DNA of 64,000 nt, taken from Betaproteobacteria bacterium (GTDB lineage Bacteria > Pseudomonadota > Gammaproteobacteria > Burkholderiales > Ga0077523). Of this stretch, positions 8,478-18,305 are shown piece by piece. How positions within the stretch are numbered: the stretch's first letter is position 1; each line of letters starts with the position of its first letter. Below the pieces are notes generated by a model. The model was not told the DNA's origin, did not search any database, and saw only the letters and a list, made by a program, of their open reading frames with translations. The position numbers and the translations under genes are program-made. Where the stretch lies: positions 1-64,000 of the forward strand of contig JADJPK010000011.1 in NCBI GenBank assembly GCA_016713305.1. The letters run 5' to 3'.

Positions 8478-9657
8478 ATGGCCGACGCCGTCATCGTTTC
8501 CACCGCCCGCACGCCGCTGTGCAAGTCCTGGCGCGGAGCGTTCAACATGACCCATGGGGCAACGCTCGGCGGGCATGCGGTCCAGCATGCGGTGGCGCGC
8601 GCCGGGCTCGAGCCGGGAGAGGTGGAAGACGTCCTGATGGGCTGCGCCAATCCCGAGGGCGCCACCGGGCACAACATCGCCCGGCAGATCGCGCTGCGGG
8701 CGGGACTCCCCATCACGGTTTCCGGCGTGACCGTCAACCGGTTCTGTTCCTCGGGCCTGCAGACCATCGCCATGGCGAGCCAGCGCGTGATCGCCGGCGA
8801 GGCCGACATCTTCGTGGCGGGCGGTGTCGAGTCGATCTCGTGCGTGCAGAACGAGATGAACAAGCACATGGTCCACGAGGACAACCTGCTCGAAGAACAA
8901 GCCGGAGATCTACTGGAACATGCTGCAGACGGCCGAGACGGTGGCCCGGCGTTACGGCATCGGGCGCGAAGCGCAGGACCGCTACGGTGTGGACAGCCAG
9001 CTCAAGGCAGCGGCTGCCGCTGCGGAAGGGCGTACCCGCGACGAGATCGTTCCGATCAAGGTGACGATGAAGGTCGTCGACAAGGCCACCGGCCAGGAAT
9101 CGACGAAGGAAGTCCTGGCCGATCGCGACGAAGGGATCCGCGCGGACACGACCTACGAAGGCGTGTCGCAGATCAAGCCCGCGGTCGAAGGCGGTGTGAT
9201 CGCCGCTGGCAACGCGAGCCAGTTCTCGGACGGCGCGTCGGCCTGCGTGGTCATGAACAGCACCGTGGCCGAGCGCAAGGGGCTCACGCCGCTGGGCATC
9301 TATCGCGGTTTCGCGGTGGCCGGATGCGAGCCCGACGAGATGGGCATCGGCCCGGTCTTCGCCGTCCCCAAGCTGCTGGCCCGCACGGGCGTGAAGCTGG
9401 AGGACGTCGGCCTGTGGGAGCTCAACGAAGCCTTCGCCGTCCAGGTTATCTACTGCCGCGACAAGCTGGGCATTCCCAACGACCGGCTCAACGTGAACGG
9501 CGGCTCCATCGCCGTCGGGCACCCCTACGGTGTGACCGGCTCCCGCCTCGTGGGTCATGCCCTCATCGAAGGAAAGCGCCGCGGCTGCAAGTACGTGGTC
9601 GTCACCATGTGCATCGGCGGCGGCATGGGCGCCGCCGGATTGTTCGAAGTCGTCTGA
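8478..9657 (+). CDS. Acetyl-CoA acetyltransferase (thiolase), one frameshift
   Basis: Thiolase catalysing CoA-dependent cleavage of 3-ketoacyl-CoA or the reverse condensation. The nucleophile Cys is in VNRFCSSGLQTIAMA. The general-base His and second Cys are in the other frame: ELNEAFAVQ, GGSIAVGHPYGVTGSR and VVTMCIGGGMG. The ATG at 8478 follows GAGAGGAGAG. The frame changes near 8892: residues through HMVHEDNLL are in the first frame, while KNKPEIYWNMLQTAETVARRYG continues one base over (one extra base or two missing). All catalytic parts are otherwise present, so sequence error is as likely as true inactivation. It precedes an acyl-CoA dehydrogenase and an SDR in the same direction, suggesting a beta-oxidation-type operon. 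Confidence 0.85.
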
Positions 9658-9763
9658 GCGGAGAACCGCGCCCGGTCCGCCAGGCAGTCCGGAGCCTGCC
9701 GCTGCCCGCAGCCGGCTCCGGACGAGGTCCGATTCACCCGGTACGCAACGCCCGATCGAAGCC

Positions 9764-11549
9764 ATGGAATCACGAATCATCAATCGCCGCGATCTCGATT
9801 TCGTCCTGTACGAACTGCTGGACCTCGAGAACCTCTGCTGGCGCGACCGGTACAAGGAGCATTCGCGCGAGACGCTGGATGCCGTTCTCGACACGGCCAT
9901 GCAGATCGCGCAAGAGAAGTTCGCGCCCCACAACCGCAAGGCGGACGAGAACGAACCGCGATTCGTCGACGGGCGAGTGCAGATGATTCCCGAGGTGGGA
10001 GAGGCGCTGAGGACGTTCGTCGACGCCGGCTTTCTTTCCGCGAGCTTCGATGCCGAGCTGGGCGGCATGCAGTTGCCGGTGACGGTCGCGCAGGCGGCGT
10101 TCGCCCTCTTCAACGGAGCCAACGTCTCCACTGCGGCCTATCCGTTTCTCACCATCGCCAACGCCAATCTCCTGGCCGCGTTCGGCAGCGAAGCGCAGAA
10201 GTCCCTGTACCTGCCGCACCTTCTGAGCGGCCGGTTCTTCGGAACCATGTGCCTGTCCGAGCCGCAGGCCGGTTCGTCGCTGTCCGACATCGTGACGCGA
10301 GCCGAACCGCAGGCCGACGGCACCTATCGTCTCTTCGGACAGAAGATGTGGATCTCCGGGGGCGAACACGAACTGTCGGAGAACATCGTTCATCTGGTGC
10401 TGGCACGGATCAAGGGGGCTCCGGCCGGCGTCCGCGGCATCTCCTCTTCGCGGTGCCGAAGTTCCTGGTGAATGACGACGGATCCTCGGCGCGCGCAACG
10501 ACGTCTGGCTGGCGGGCCTCAACCACAAGATGGGGTTCCGCGGCACGACGAACTGCGTGTTCAACTTCGGCGAGAAGGGCGGCGCGATCGGCGAACTGGT
10601 GGGCGAGCCGCACAAGGGGCTCGCCTGCATGTTCCACATGATGAACGAGGCCCGCGTCGGCGTGGGACTGGGCGGCGTCATGCTGGGCTATTCCGGTTAT
10701 CTCCACGCTCTGGCGTACGCACGCGAGCGTTCCCAGGGGCGCCCGGTGATCTCGAAGGATCCGGCGAAGCCGCCCGTGAAGATCGTGGAGCATCCGGACG
10801 TGCGGCGCATGCTGCTCGCGCAGAAGGCCTACGTGGAAGGCGGACTCGCGCTCTGCCTGTACGCGGCGCGGCTGGTGGACGAGGAGCGGTCCGCCGACGA
10901 GCAGAAGAGCCGGCGCGACGCTCACCTGCTGCTCGAGATCCTCACGCCCATCGTGAAGTCCTGGCCGGCACAGTGGTGCCTCGCCGCCAACGATCTCGCG
11001 ATCCAGGTGCACGGCGGATACGGCTATACGCGCGAGTATCCCGTGGAGCAGCTCTATCGCGACAACCGGCTCAACGCGATCCACGAGGGCACCAACGGCA
11101 TCCAGGCCCTGGACCTGCTGGGCCGGAAGGTGGGCATGGAAGACGGCATGGCGATCCAGCGTCTGGCCATGGAGATCGACAGGACCGCGCGGGAGGCGAA
11201 GAACAGCGATTCCGCGCAGCTGCGCCAGTACGGCGAACGGCTGACGGACGCGCTCGCGAACGTGATGGAGATCGTGCGCAACGTGCTGTGCGCAACCGAC
11301 AAGGGGCACGCGGAACTGGCACTCGCCAATGCACATCTGTTCCTCGAGCTGACCGGCCACGTGGTGGTCGCATGGCTGAGGCTCAAGCAGGGGCTGGTGG
11401 CCGTGAAGAAGCTGCCCGCGGCCCAGGGCAGCGACCGCGAATTCTATCAAGGCAAGCTGCAGGCCTGTGGCTACTTCTTCCGCTGGGAGCTGCCGCGCAC
11501 GCAGGTCTGGTACGGCCTGCTCAACGACATGGATCCGACCTGCCTGTAA
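9764..11549 (+). CDS. Acyl-CoA dehydrogenase, large type, two frameshifts
   Basis: About 595 residues when the frames are joined, the length of the dehydrogenases with an extra C-terminal domain. The FAD/substrate region reads GTMCLSEPQAGSSLSDI and GQKMWISGGEHEL. The catalytic Glu is in NAIHEGTNGIQALDLLG. The frame breaks at about 10441, where IS then LFAVPKFL would need TCCC instead of TCC, and at about 10484, where DGS then LGARNDVWLAGLNHKMGFRG needs the same. Both shifts are missing bases in C runs, which suggests sequence error. It sits between thiolase and SDR genes and probably supplies the enoyl-CoA step of the same degradative pathway. Confidence 0.85.
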
Positions 11550-11617
11550 ATGCAGGACGCCTGGTTCTGACGGCCGGACACCGTTCCGGCGCACCGAAAA
11601 TCAAAAGGGGAAACGGC

Positions 11618-12394
11618 ATGCAAGTGAAAGAACTCTTCGATCTCGAAGGCAGGGTGGCGCTGATCACGGGCGGATCGCGCGGTCTCGGACTGCAGATGGC
11701 ATCCGCGCTGGGCGAGATGGGCGCCAGGCTGGCGATCACCGCGCGCAAGGCGAACGAACTGGAAGAGGCCGCCGCGGAGCTGCGGGGCGCGGGTTGCGAC
11801 GTGCTGGTGCATCCCTGCGATCTTTCCGACCCCGCGGCGGCGAAGCCGCTGGTCGATGCCGTCATCGCCCGGTGGGGGCAGATCGACGTGCTCGTCAACA
11901 ACGCCGGGGCGAGCTGGGGCGCGCCCGCCGAATCGCATCCGCTGGAGGCTTGGCACAAGGTGATGAACCTCAACATCACCGCGCTGTTCGTGCTGTCCCA
12001 GGCCGTGGGCAACGCGACGATGATTCCCCGCCGCAGCGGCAAGATCATCAACATCGCGTCCATCGCGGGCCTTGCCGGCACCGATCCGCAGTTCATGCCG
12101 ACCATTGCCTACAACTCCAGCAAGGGGGCCTGCGTGAACTTCACGCGTTCGCTCGCTGCCGAGTGGGCGCAATACGGCATTCAGGTGAATGCCATTGCGC
12201 CGGGCGTTTTCCCGAGCAAGATGTCGAAGGGCATGATCGACCGGGCGGAGCAGTACATCATGGAACACACGCCCATGAAGCGTCTCGGCACGGATGACGA
12301 CCTGAAAGGCGTGACCGTGCTGCTTGCCTCCCGCGCTTCCGAATACATGACCGGCGTGATCATTCCCGTCGACGGCGGTTATTCGGCGCTCTGA
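11618..12394 (+). CDS. SDR-family oxidoreductase
   Basis: A 258-residue classical short-chain dehydrogenase. The NAD(P) motif is TGGSRGLG, followed by NNAG near residue 90 and the catalytic YNSSKG. The C-terminal half has VNAIAPGVFPSKMSKG and ends GVIIPVDGGYSAL, as in gluconate/3-ketoacyl reductase-like members. ATG at 11618 follows an AAAAGGGGAAAC sequence. Its position, 69 bp after the ACAD and 4 bp before a thioesterase, suggests it oxidises a 3-hydroxyacyl-CoA or alcohol in the same pathway. The substrate cannot be named from sequence. Confidence 0.88.
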   Translation: MQVKELFDLEGRVALITGGSRGLGLQMASALGEMGARLAITARKANELEEAAAELRGAGCDVLVHPCDLSDPAAAKPLVDAVIARWGQIDVLVNNAGASWGAPAESHPLEAWHKVMNLNITALFVLSQAVGNATMIPRRSGKIINIASIAGLAGTDPQFMPTIAYNSSKGACVNFTRSLAAEWAQYGIQVNAIAPGVFPSKMSKGMIDRAEQYIMEHTPMKRLGTDDDLKGVTVLLASRASEYMTGVIIPVDGGYSAL

Positions 12395-12398
12395 GTCC

Positions 12399-12797
12399 AT
12401 GCCCAGTGTCTTCGATCTGAAAATTCCCTATGCGGAACTGCTGGGGATGCAGCGCCTCACGGAAGAATCCGGGCGTGTCACCGCGTCGGTGAACATCCGT
12501 CCCGAGCTCATGAACAGCTGGGGCGCGGCCCACGGCGGGGCGATCATGTCCCTGCTCGACATGACCATGGGCATGAGCGCAAAGTCGCTCGACCCGGAGG
12601 CCATCGGCGCGACGACCGTCGAACTCAAGGTCAATTTCCTCGCCGCCGCCACGGGCGAGATCCGCGCCGCAGGCCAGGCGACCCGCGCCGGGCGTTCGCT
12701 CGTGTTCGTCGAAGGGGAGGTGCGCGACTCGTCCGGCGCGCTGCTCGCCAAGGCGACCGGCACCTTCAAGCTTCGCCACACGCGGGCCGGACACTGA
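12399..12797 (+). CDS. Hotdog-fold PaaI-type thioesterase
   Basis: A 132-residue single hotdog domain. The catalytic stretch NSWGAAHGGAIMSLLDMTMG matches the PaaI/YdiI pattern with HGG followed by an acidic residue on the central helix. VNFLAAATGEIRAAG forms the following strands. It should hydrolyse an acyl-CoA to release the free acid or relieve CoA sequestration. It starts 4 bp after the SDR stop and precedes an esterase, so it is almost certainly co-transcribed with them. Confidence 0.87.
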   Translation: MPSVFDLKIPYAELLGMQRLTEESGRVTASVNIRPELMNSWGAAHGGAIMSLLDMTMGMSAKSLDPEAIGATTVELKVNFLAAATGEIRAAGQATRAGRSLVFVEGEVRDSSGALLAKATGTFKLRHTRAGH

Positions 12798-12827
12798 TCC
12801 GGCCCGCCCCAGGAACAAGAGGAAACG

Positions 12828-13778
12828 ATGCCGCTCGATCCGCAGATCCAGGCCGTGCTCACGGCCGTCAAGGTAGCCGGCCTGCCCGAACCGTGGCAGG
12901 TGACGCCCGACGAAGCCAGGGTGCAGTACCAGGCACGCGTCAAGCGGGTGGACGTCAAGGACGAACCCATCCACCGAGTGTCGGACCGGCTGATACCCGG
13001 CCCCGACCGTCCGATACCGTTGCGTGTCTACCGCCCGCGCGATACCGCCATGGGTGAGCGGCTCGGCGTGTTCCTGTGGTTCCACGGCGGCGGCTTCGTG
13101 ATCGGCAATCTGGACACGCATGATTCCGCATGCCGCCGGCTGGCGAAGGAAGCGGACGTGGTCGTCGTGGCCGTGGACTACCGGCTGGCCCCGGAGCACA
13201 AGTTTCCCGCGGCCGTGGACGACTGCATGGCCGCACTGCGGTGGGTGGGGATGCATGGCGGCCCGGAACTCGACGTCGACACGTCGCGCATCGCGGTCGG
13301 AGGCGACAGTGCCGGCGGCAATCTCGCCGCCGTGTGTTCGCTGCTCGCCCGGAACGAGGGCGCTCCGAAGATCTCGCACCAGCTGCTGATCTATCCCGCC
13401 ACGGCCCCGGAGCCCGAGACGGCTTCGCACCGGAAGTTCGCCGAGGGCTACCTGCTCTCTCGCAACTCGATCACGTGGTTCTACAAGCAGTATCTGCGCG
13501 CGTCGCGGGACGCGGAGGATTTCCGTTTCGCTCCGCTGCTCGCCGATGACCTGTCGGGTCTGCCGCCCGCGTTCGTGCTCGTGGCGGGCTACGATCCCTT
13601 GCGGGACGAGGGTGTGCAGTACGCGGCCCGGCTCATGGAAGCCGGCAACGAGTGCACCCTCTGGCAACTGGCGGGCATGGTGCACGGATTCATCCTGATG
13701 CTGGGCGCCGTCGACGCGGCCTCGGAAGCGCTCCGCGTGGCGGGGGCCGAGGTGCGCAAGGCGCTCGCGAAACGCTGA
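12828..13778 (+). CDS. Alpha/beta hydrolase, hormone-sensitive-lipase family
   Basis: A 316-residue carboxylesterase of the HSL group. The oxyanion motif FHGGGFVIGNL, nucleophile GGDSAGGNLAA, acid Asp in YDPLRDEG and His in MVHGFI are all present in the right order. Such enzymes hydrolyse short acyl esters or lactones in the cytoplasm. RBS-like GAGGAAA precedes the ATG. It sits in a run of same-strand genes of acyl-CoA metabolism and may generate the acid or alcohol that enters the pathway. Confidence 0.9.
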   Translation: MPLDPQIQAVLTAVKVAGLPEPWQVTPDEARVQYQARVKRVDVKDEPIHRVSDRLIPGPDRPIPLRVYRPRDTAMGERLGVFLWFHGGGFVIGNLDTHDSACRRLAKEADVVVVAVDYRLAPEHKFPAAVDDCMAALRWVGMHGGPELDVDTSRIAVGGDSAGGNLAAVCSLLARNEGAPKISHQLLIYPATAPEPETASHRKFAEGYLLSRNSITWFYKQYLRASRDAEDFRFAPLLADDLSGLPPAFVLVAGYDPLRDEGVQYAARLMEAGNECTLWQLAGMVHGFILMLGAVDAASEALRVAGAEVRKALAKR

Positions 13779-13793
13779 ACGGAGGAGGTTTCG

Positions 13794-14558
13794 ATGGGAA
13801 TGCTCGAGGGCAAGGTCGCGTGGATCACCAGCGCCGGCACCGGAATCGGTCTGGCCGGTGCGCAGGCGCTCGCCGAAGCGGGTGCGACGATCGTGATGTC
13901 CGGTCGGCGCAAGGACGTGCTCGACACCGAAGCCGCGAGGCTCTCGGCCGCCGGGGCGAACGTGAGTGTCGAAGTGCTCGACGTGAGCCGCGCCGAGGAC
14001 GTGCAACGCGTGGCCAGGGCGGTGCTGGACCGGCACGGCCAGGTGGACATCCTGGTGAACAGCGCCGGCCTCAACGTGCCGCACCGCTTCTGGAAGAACC
14101 AGACGATCGAAGGCTGGAACGAGGTCATCCGCATCAATCTCGACGGTTCGTACTACTGCACCGCCGCCGCGCTGCCTTCGATGCGCGCCCGACGCGATGG
14201 GCTGGTCATCAACATCTCCTCGTGGTCGGGAAGATTCGACACCTATCTCACCGGGCCGGCCTACAACGCCGCCAAGCACGCGGTGGTGGCCATGACGGCG
14301 CATCTCAACGAAGAGGAATGCGTGAACGGCATCCGTGCCTGTTGCATCTGCCCGGCCGAGGTCGCCACGCCCATCATGGACAAGCGGCCGGTGAAGCCGT
14401 CGCCGGAGGACATCGCCCGCATGCTGCAGCCCGAGGATCTCGGGCGCACCATCCGCTGGGTGGCCGAACAGCCGCCGCACGTGTGCGTGAACGAGATTCT
14501 CATCAGCCCCACCTGGAACCGCATCTTCCTGGGTGCGGCGGACCTCAAGCGGACCTGA
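13794..14558 (+). CDS. SDR-family oxidoreductase
   Basis: A 254-residue short-chain dehydrogenase with the dinucleotide motif SAGTGIGLAGA, NSAG, and the catalytic Ser-Tyr-Lys set in ISSWSG then YNAAKHA. The C-terminal half has CICPAEVATPIMDKRP. An ATG 15 bp after the esterase stop follows GGAGGAGG, a strong ribosome binding site. It is distinct from the SDR at 11618 and could act on a different alcohol in the same pathway. Confidence 0.88.
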   Translation: MGMLEGKVAWITSAGTGIGLAGAQALAEAGATIVMSGRRKDVLDTEAARLSAAGANVSVEVLDVSRAEDVQRVARAVLDRHGQVDILVNSAGLNVPHRFWKNQTIEGWNEVIRINLDGSYYCTAAALPSMRARRDGLVINISSWSGRFDTYLTGPAYNAAKHAVVAMTAHLNEEECVNGIRACCICPAEVATPIMDKRPVKPSPEDIARMLQPEDLGRTIRWVAEQPPHVCVNEILISPTWNRIFLGAADLKRT

Positions 14559-14562
14559 CGCC

Positions 14563-15828
14563 ATGACCGCGCCCGGCGTGCTGTTCCGCAATGCCCGGAT
14601 CCTGGATGCCACGGGCCGGGAGCCGTTCACGGGAGAGGTGCTGGTGCGCGGCAACCGAATCGCCGAGATTGCGGCGTCCGGCGTTGCCATGCCCGGGGCG
14701 GCCGACGTCCCGGTTGTCGACTGCGGTGGCGCGACCCTCATGCCGGGCCTCGTCGAGTCGCACGCCCATCTCAGTTTCGCCGACGCGGCACGCTCGGTCG
14801 ACATGGGCTTCATTCCGCCGGAAGAGCACATGCTGCTCACGGTGCGCAACGCCGCGAAGATGCTGGACCAGGGATTCACGAGCTGCTTCAGTGCGGCCTC
14901 CGCCAAACCGCGGCTCGACGTGGTCCTGCGCAATGCCGTGAACGCAGGCGAATTTCCCGGACCCAGGCTGCTGGCGGCGAGCCCCGAGCTCACCGTCACC
15001 GCAGGGCTCGGCGACGTGCGGCTGGGTCACATGTACCGCGAGAACTTCGCGATCGTCTGCGACGGCGCGGACATGTTCCGCCGGGTCGCGCGCGAGATGG
15101 TCCGCGAAGGGGTCGACACCCTCAAGATCAACGTCTCGGGCGATGCGGGGACGCGCGCGTCTCCGGCGCGAACGACCGTGGTGACGGAAGCCGAACTGGA
15201 CGCCGTGTGCGAGGTGGCGCGGGCGCACGAGAAGCGCGTGGCGGCTCACGCACGAAGTGCTGTGGCGGTGAAACTCTGCGTGAAGCACGGGGTGGACGTG
15301 ATCTACCACGCCACACTCTGCGACAACGAAGCGCTCGCAGCGCTGGAGGGCGCGCGCGACCGCGTGTTCGTCGCACCGACACTGGGGCATCTCTTCGCAA
15401 CACTGCACGAGGCGAAGCCCTGGGGTGTGCCGGACAGCCCGGCAGCAGCGCGCGTTCTGGAAGAGGAACTCGCCGCCGGCATCGGGGCCATGAAGGAACT
15501 GGTGAAACGCGGCGTCCGTGTGTTGCCGGGTGGTGATTACGGATTCGCCTGGAATCCCATCGGCGCGAACGCCAGGGACATCGCGCATTTCGTCGATCTC
15601 CTGGAAATGCCTGCGATGCAGGCCATCATCGCCGCCACCCGGATGGGAGCCGAACTCATGGGGATGGACGGAGAACTGGGGACGATACGCCCAGGCCACC
15701 TGGCCGATCTCATCGTGGTGCGAGGCGATCCTCTGCGGGAGCCGGCCATCCTTCGCGACCGGGAACGCATCGTGGCCGTGATGAAGGACGGCGTCTTCCA
15801 CCGGCAATCCCTGAACGCCGCGCGCTGA
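14563..15828 (+). CDS. Metal-dependent amidohydrolase
   Basis: A 421-residue amidohydrolase-superfamily TIM barrel of the imidazolonepropionase/prolidase-like group. The metal-binding HxH is in LVESHAHLSF. A Lys that may be carbamylated is in DTLKINVSG. Later ligands are in VAAHARS, DVIYHAT and the Asp of GGDYGF. The composite beta domain closes the protein with GTIRPGHLADLIVVRGDPL. ATG follows the SDR stop by 4 bp. It likely hydrolyses a cyclic amide or lactam or an N-acyl substrate and ends this gene run. The substrate is unknown. Confidence 0.83.
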   Translation: MTAPGVLFRNARILDATGREPFTGEVLVRGNRIAEIAASGVAMPGAADVPVVDCGGATLMPGLVESHAHLSFADAARSVDMGFIPPEEHMLLTVRNAAKMLDQGFTSCFSAASAKPRLDVVLRNAVNAGEFPGPRLLAASPELTVTAGLGDVRLGHMYRENFAIVCDGADMFRRVAREMVREGVDTLKINVSGDAGTRASPARTTVVTEAELDAVCEVARAHEKRVAAHARSAVAVKLCVKHGVDVIYHATLCDNEALAALEGARDRVFVAPTLGHLFATLHEAKPWGVPDSPAAARVLEEELAAGIGAMKELVKRGVRVLPGGDYGFAWNPIGANARDIAHFVDLLEMPAMQAIIAATRMGAELMGMDGELGTIRPGHLADLIVVRGDPLREPAILRDRERIVAVMKDGVFHRQSLNAAR

Positions 15829-15939
15829 CGGCGCATTCCTCGGACAACGCCTGTCGCGTTCGCATCGCCGGCCGTCCTTGTCGCGCCGCTGCAACCTGCG
15901 GCGGTCGCCTGCACACCCTGCTCGCCAATTGCGTCTGGC

Positions 15940-16088
15940 CGTGACTAAGTCACGGGCTTTTGCCCGTCCGACGTTCTAGAGTTCTTCGGCGTTCCACCTG
16001 GCATGAGCGGAACGCCGATTGCCCGGCTGTCCCGCTGTCCAGAAGACTCATGCGAGCCGCCACGCGAGCGGCGAGTCATGGCGTGGCG
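15940..16088 (+). promoter_or_regulatory. Structured leader before the sugar dehydrogenase gene
   Basis: Four inverted repeats occupy this 346-bp spacer. They are CGTGAC-TAA-GTCACG (15940-15954), CGGGC-TTTT-GCCCG (15953-15966, sharing two bases with the first), CGGCGTTCC with GGAACGCCG (15987-15995 and 16009-16017), and CGCCACGC with GCGTGGCG (16058-16065 and 16081-16088). The first two could be a terminator for the upstream amidohydrolase although no long T-run follows. The others may be operator or RNA elements for the downstream gene. I do not recognise a known riboswitch. Confidence 0.35.
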
Positions 16089-16174
16089 CCGAAGAAGGAC
16101 TGATCGTCGGCCTGCAACGATGAGATCTGCCTTCTTGGGGCGCACCGTTCCAGCCGAACACAGGAGACCTGACG

Positions 16175-17439
16175 ATGTCACTTGCCGCACTGCGTTCCTC
16201 CACTCGCCTGATATTGCCTTGCATGATTGCGCTCATGACGAGCGCACAGGCCACACCCAGTCGCTGATCCCGGACATTCCCAAGGGCGACATCGCCGTTA
16301 CGTTGAAGACCATCGCGACCGGTCTCGGTGCCCCGGACTACGCCATCAATGCTCCGGGGTCTCCCGACCGTCTGTTCGTCGTGGAGCAGAACGGGTTGCT
16401 GCGCGTCATCGAGAACGGAAGTCTGCTGGCGGCTCCGGCCCTGGATCTGCGCACGATGGTGTCGCCTCCCTTCAACGCAGGCAGTCCCAACGACGAGCGC
16501 GGCTTTCTCGGGCTTGCCTTCCATCCGGGCTTCAACGATGCGGGCAGCGCGGGCTATCGCACACTGGGCGACGGCGGCAATGCCAACGACGTGGGTGCCA
16601 GCCACATCGAGCCGGGCGGCAATGCCCAGAACCTTTCCACGCCGCTCGGCAAAATGATCCGCATCGATCCGGTGGCCCCGGCCTTGACCGCCGCCACCAG
16701 CACGGACGCGGTGAGCGCCAATGGGGAGTACCGAATTCCCACGACCAATCCGTTCCAGGCCGCGGGGCAGGTCAAGGAGATCTACGCCTCCGGACTTCGC
16801 AACCCGTACCGGTTCAGCTTCGACACGGTGAGTGGCGATCTGATCGCCGCTGACGTGGGTCAGGGCAACATCGAGGAGATCGACAGGATCGTCCTGGGCG
16901 GCAACTACGGCTGGGCGGTGAAGGAAGGCACGTTCCTCTTCGATCGCAGCACTGGTATTGGCGCCGACAGCCCCGGATCCCCCGCAGGCCTCATCGATCC
17001 GATTCAGGGAACGCAGGGCTTCCTGCAGTACGACCATGGGGACGGCATCGCCATCACCGGCGGCTTCGTCTATCGCGGCGACGGCATTCCGGAACTGTAC
17101 GGCAAGTACGTCTTCGGGGACCTCGCGCTGCGTACCCCGCCGCGTGCCGATGGCCGGCTTTTCTACGCCGATCTGGAAACCGGTCTCATCCGTGAATTCC
17201 TGCTGCCCCAGTTCGAGAACGGCGTGCTGCCGGACGGACTCACCGTCCACGGCTTCGGTCAGGACGGCCACGGTGAGCTGTATGCGCTGGTCACGAACAC
17301 CGCTGCCAACGGGACAGGGGGCATCGTGTACCAGATCGCGGCCGTGCCGGAACCTGGCACCACCGCATTGCTCGGACTGGGATCGGTGAGCGTGCTCCTG
17401 GTGGCACGCCGCCGGCTGCGCAACCCGCCCAAGTCCTGA
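16175..17439 (+). CDS. PQQ-dependent sugar dehydrogenase-like PEP-CTERM protein, one frameshift
   Basis: A secreted beta-propeller protein of the glucose/sorbosone dehydrogenase family. Typical blocks are FVVEQNGLLRVIENG, DERGFLGLAFHPGF, the YASGLRNPYRFSFD strand and ADVGQGNIEEIDRI. The C-terminus has the exosortase signal VPEPGTTALLGLG, a hydrophobic helix and RRRLRN. A good start is the ATG at 16175 with CAGGAGACC, giving the signal peptide MSLAALRSSTRLILPCMIAL ending TSAQA, but this is one frame away from the mature part. The frames meet at about 16250, where GGCC in place of GGCCC would explain the shift. A second PEP-CTERM gene follows after 42 bp. The protein should be exported and sorted to the cell surface. 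Confidence 0.83.
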
Positions 17440-17481
17440 ACAAGCGAGCCCGTTTCCATCCAGAACGACCGGGAGAGACCC

Positions 17482-18087
17482 ATGAACACAACGATTCGCG
17501 CCTGCTGTGCCGCCATGCTTCTCGGCGTGGCGGCCATGCCGATGGCCCGTGCTGCAGTCGTCCACGACGAAAGCGTCGAAGGCGATCTGTCCAACGACCG
17601 TAATGCGCCGACCGAAATCGTGTTGAGCGCCGGCGCCAACGACTTGCTCGGAACGTCCGGATTCGACGGGACCGCCTCCTTTCGCGACTACGCGACCTTC
17701 GTCGTGCCGGTGGGGGCCACGCTCACCTCCATCAAGGCGATCGAAGGCATGGATCCGGCCGTCGCCGTGTCGTTCATCGGCATCCAGGCCGGTCCGGCCA
17801 TCACGGTCGATCCCAACCTTCCCAACCCCGCGTTGTTGCTGGGCTGGCAGCATGTGGGCTCGGTCGGTGCGGGTCAGACGCTGGACATCCTGACGGGCGT
17901 CACGCCGCTGGGGCCGGGAACCTACTCGCTGTGGATCCAGGACTTCGACTTCGGGGATTCCGCCTATGCCTTCCGCTTCGAACTGTCGGCCCCGGTGCCG
18001 GAACCGTCGACGTGGATGACGCTTGCGCTGGGGGGTGTATTCCTGCTCGGTTCCCTGTCGCGGAAGTATCCTCCAATCGCGGGATAG
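17482..18087 (+). CDS. PEP-CTERM sorting domain protein
   Basis: A 201-residue secreted protein. It has a signal peptide (MNTTIRACCAAMLLGVAAM then ARA), a beta-rich middle without a known domain, and a C-terminal VPEPSTWMTLALGG motif plus hydrophobic helix and LSRKY basic tail. This is the substrate signal for exosortase. GGGAGAGA precedes the ATG. It follows the PEP-CTERM sugar dehydrogenase closely and probably shares its transcript and surface location. Confidence 0.87.
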   Translation: MNTTIRACCAAMLLGVAAMPMARAAVVHDESVEGDLSNDRNAPTEIVLSAGANDLLGTSGFDGTASFRDYATFVVPVGATLTSIKAIEGMDPAVAVSFIGIQAGPAITVDPNLPNPALLLGWQHVGSVGAGQTLDILTGVTPLGPGTYSLWIQDFDFGDSAYAFRFELSAPVPEPSTWMTLALGGVFLLGSLSRKYPPIAG

Positions 18088-18305
18088 GTCTCAGACCGGA
18101 ACCTCGGAACCGAGGGATAGCGGCGCGGCCATTCGGATACTTGGGGACCGGGGACCAGGGACTAGGGGCCAGGGACTACAAGCCCCCCGACCCTCGTCCC
18201 GGGCACGTCGATTCTCCGACTTTCCCCTCTGTTTCATCTTCCAACAGTCACAAAATCATCGAGGACGGCTACACTGTCCGGTCGTTCATCCGGCAGAGCC
18301 CTTCG
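18088..18305. other. Spacer with short G-rich direct repeats
   Basis: Between 18143 and 18178 the sequence repeats GGGGACC twice and AGGGACTA twice, a degenerate G-rich direct repeat. No gene or clear promoter is visible. Confidence 0.4.

Noticed and set aside
15960..16174. A sigma-54 promoter (TGGCA...TTGC) before the sugar dehydrogenase
   Set aside because: TGGCAT and TTGCCC are present, but the spacing between GG and GC is about twice the fixed distance.
18143..18178. G-rich direct repeats as a CRISPR-like or mobile-element array
   Set aside because: Units are 7-8 bp, degenerate and without spacers of even length.
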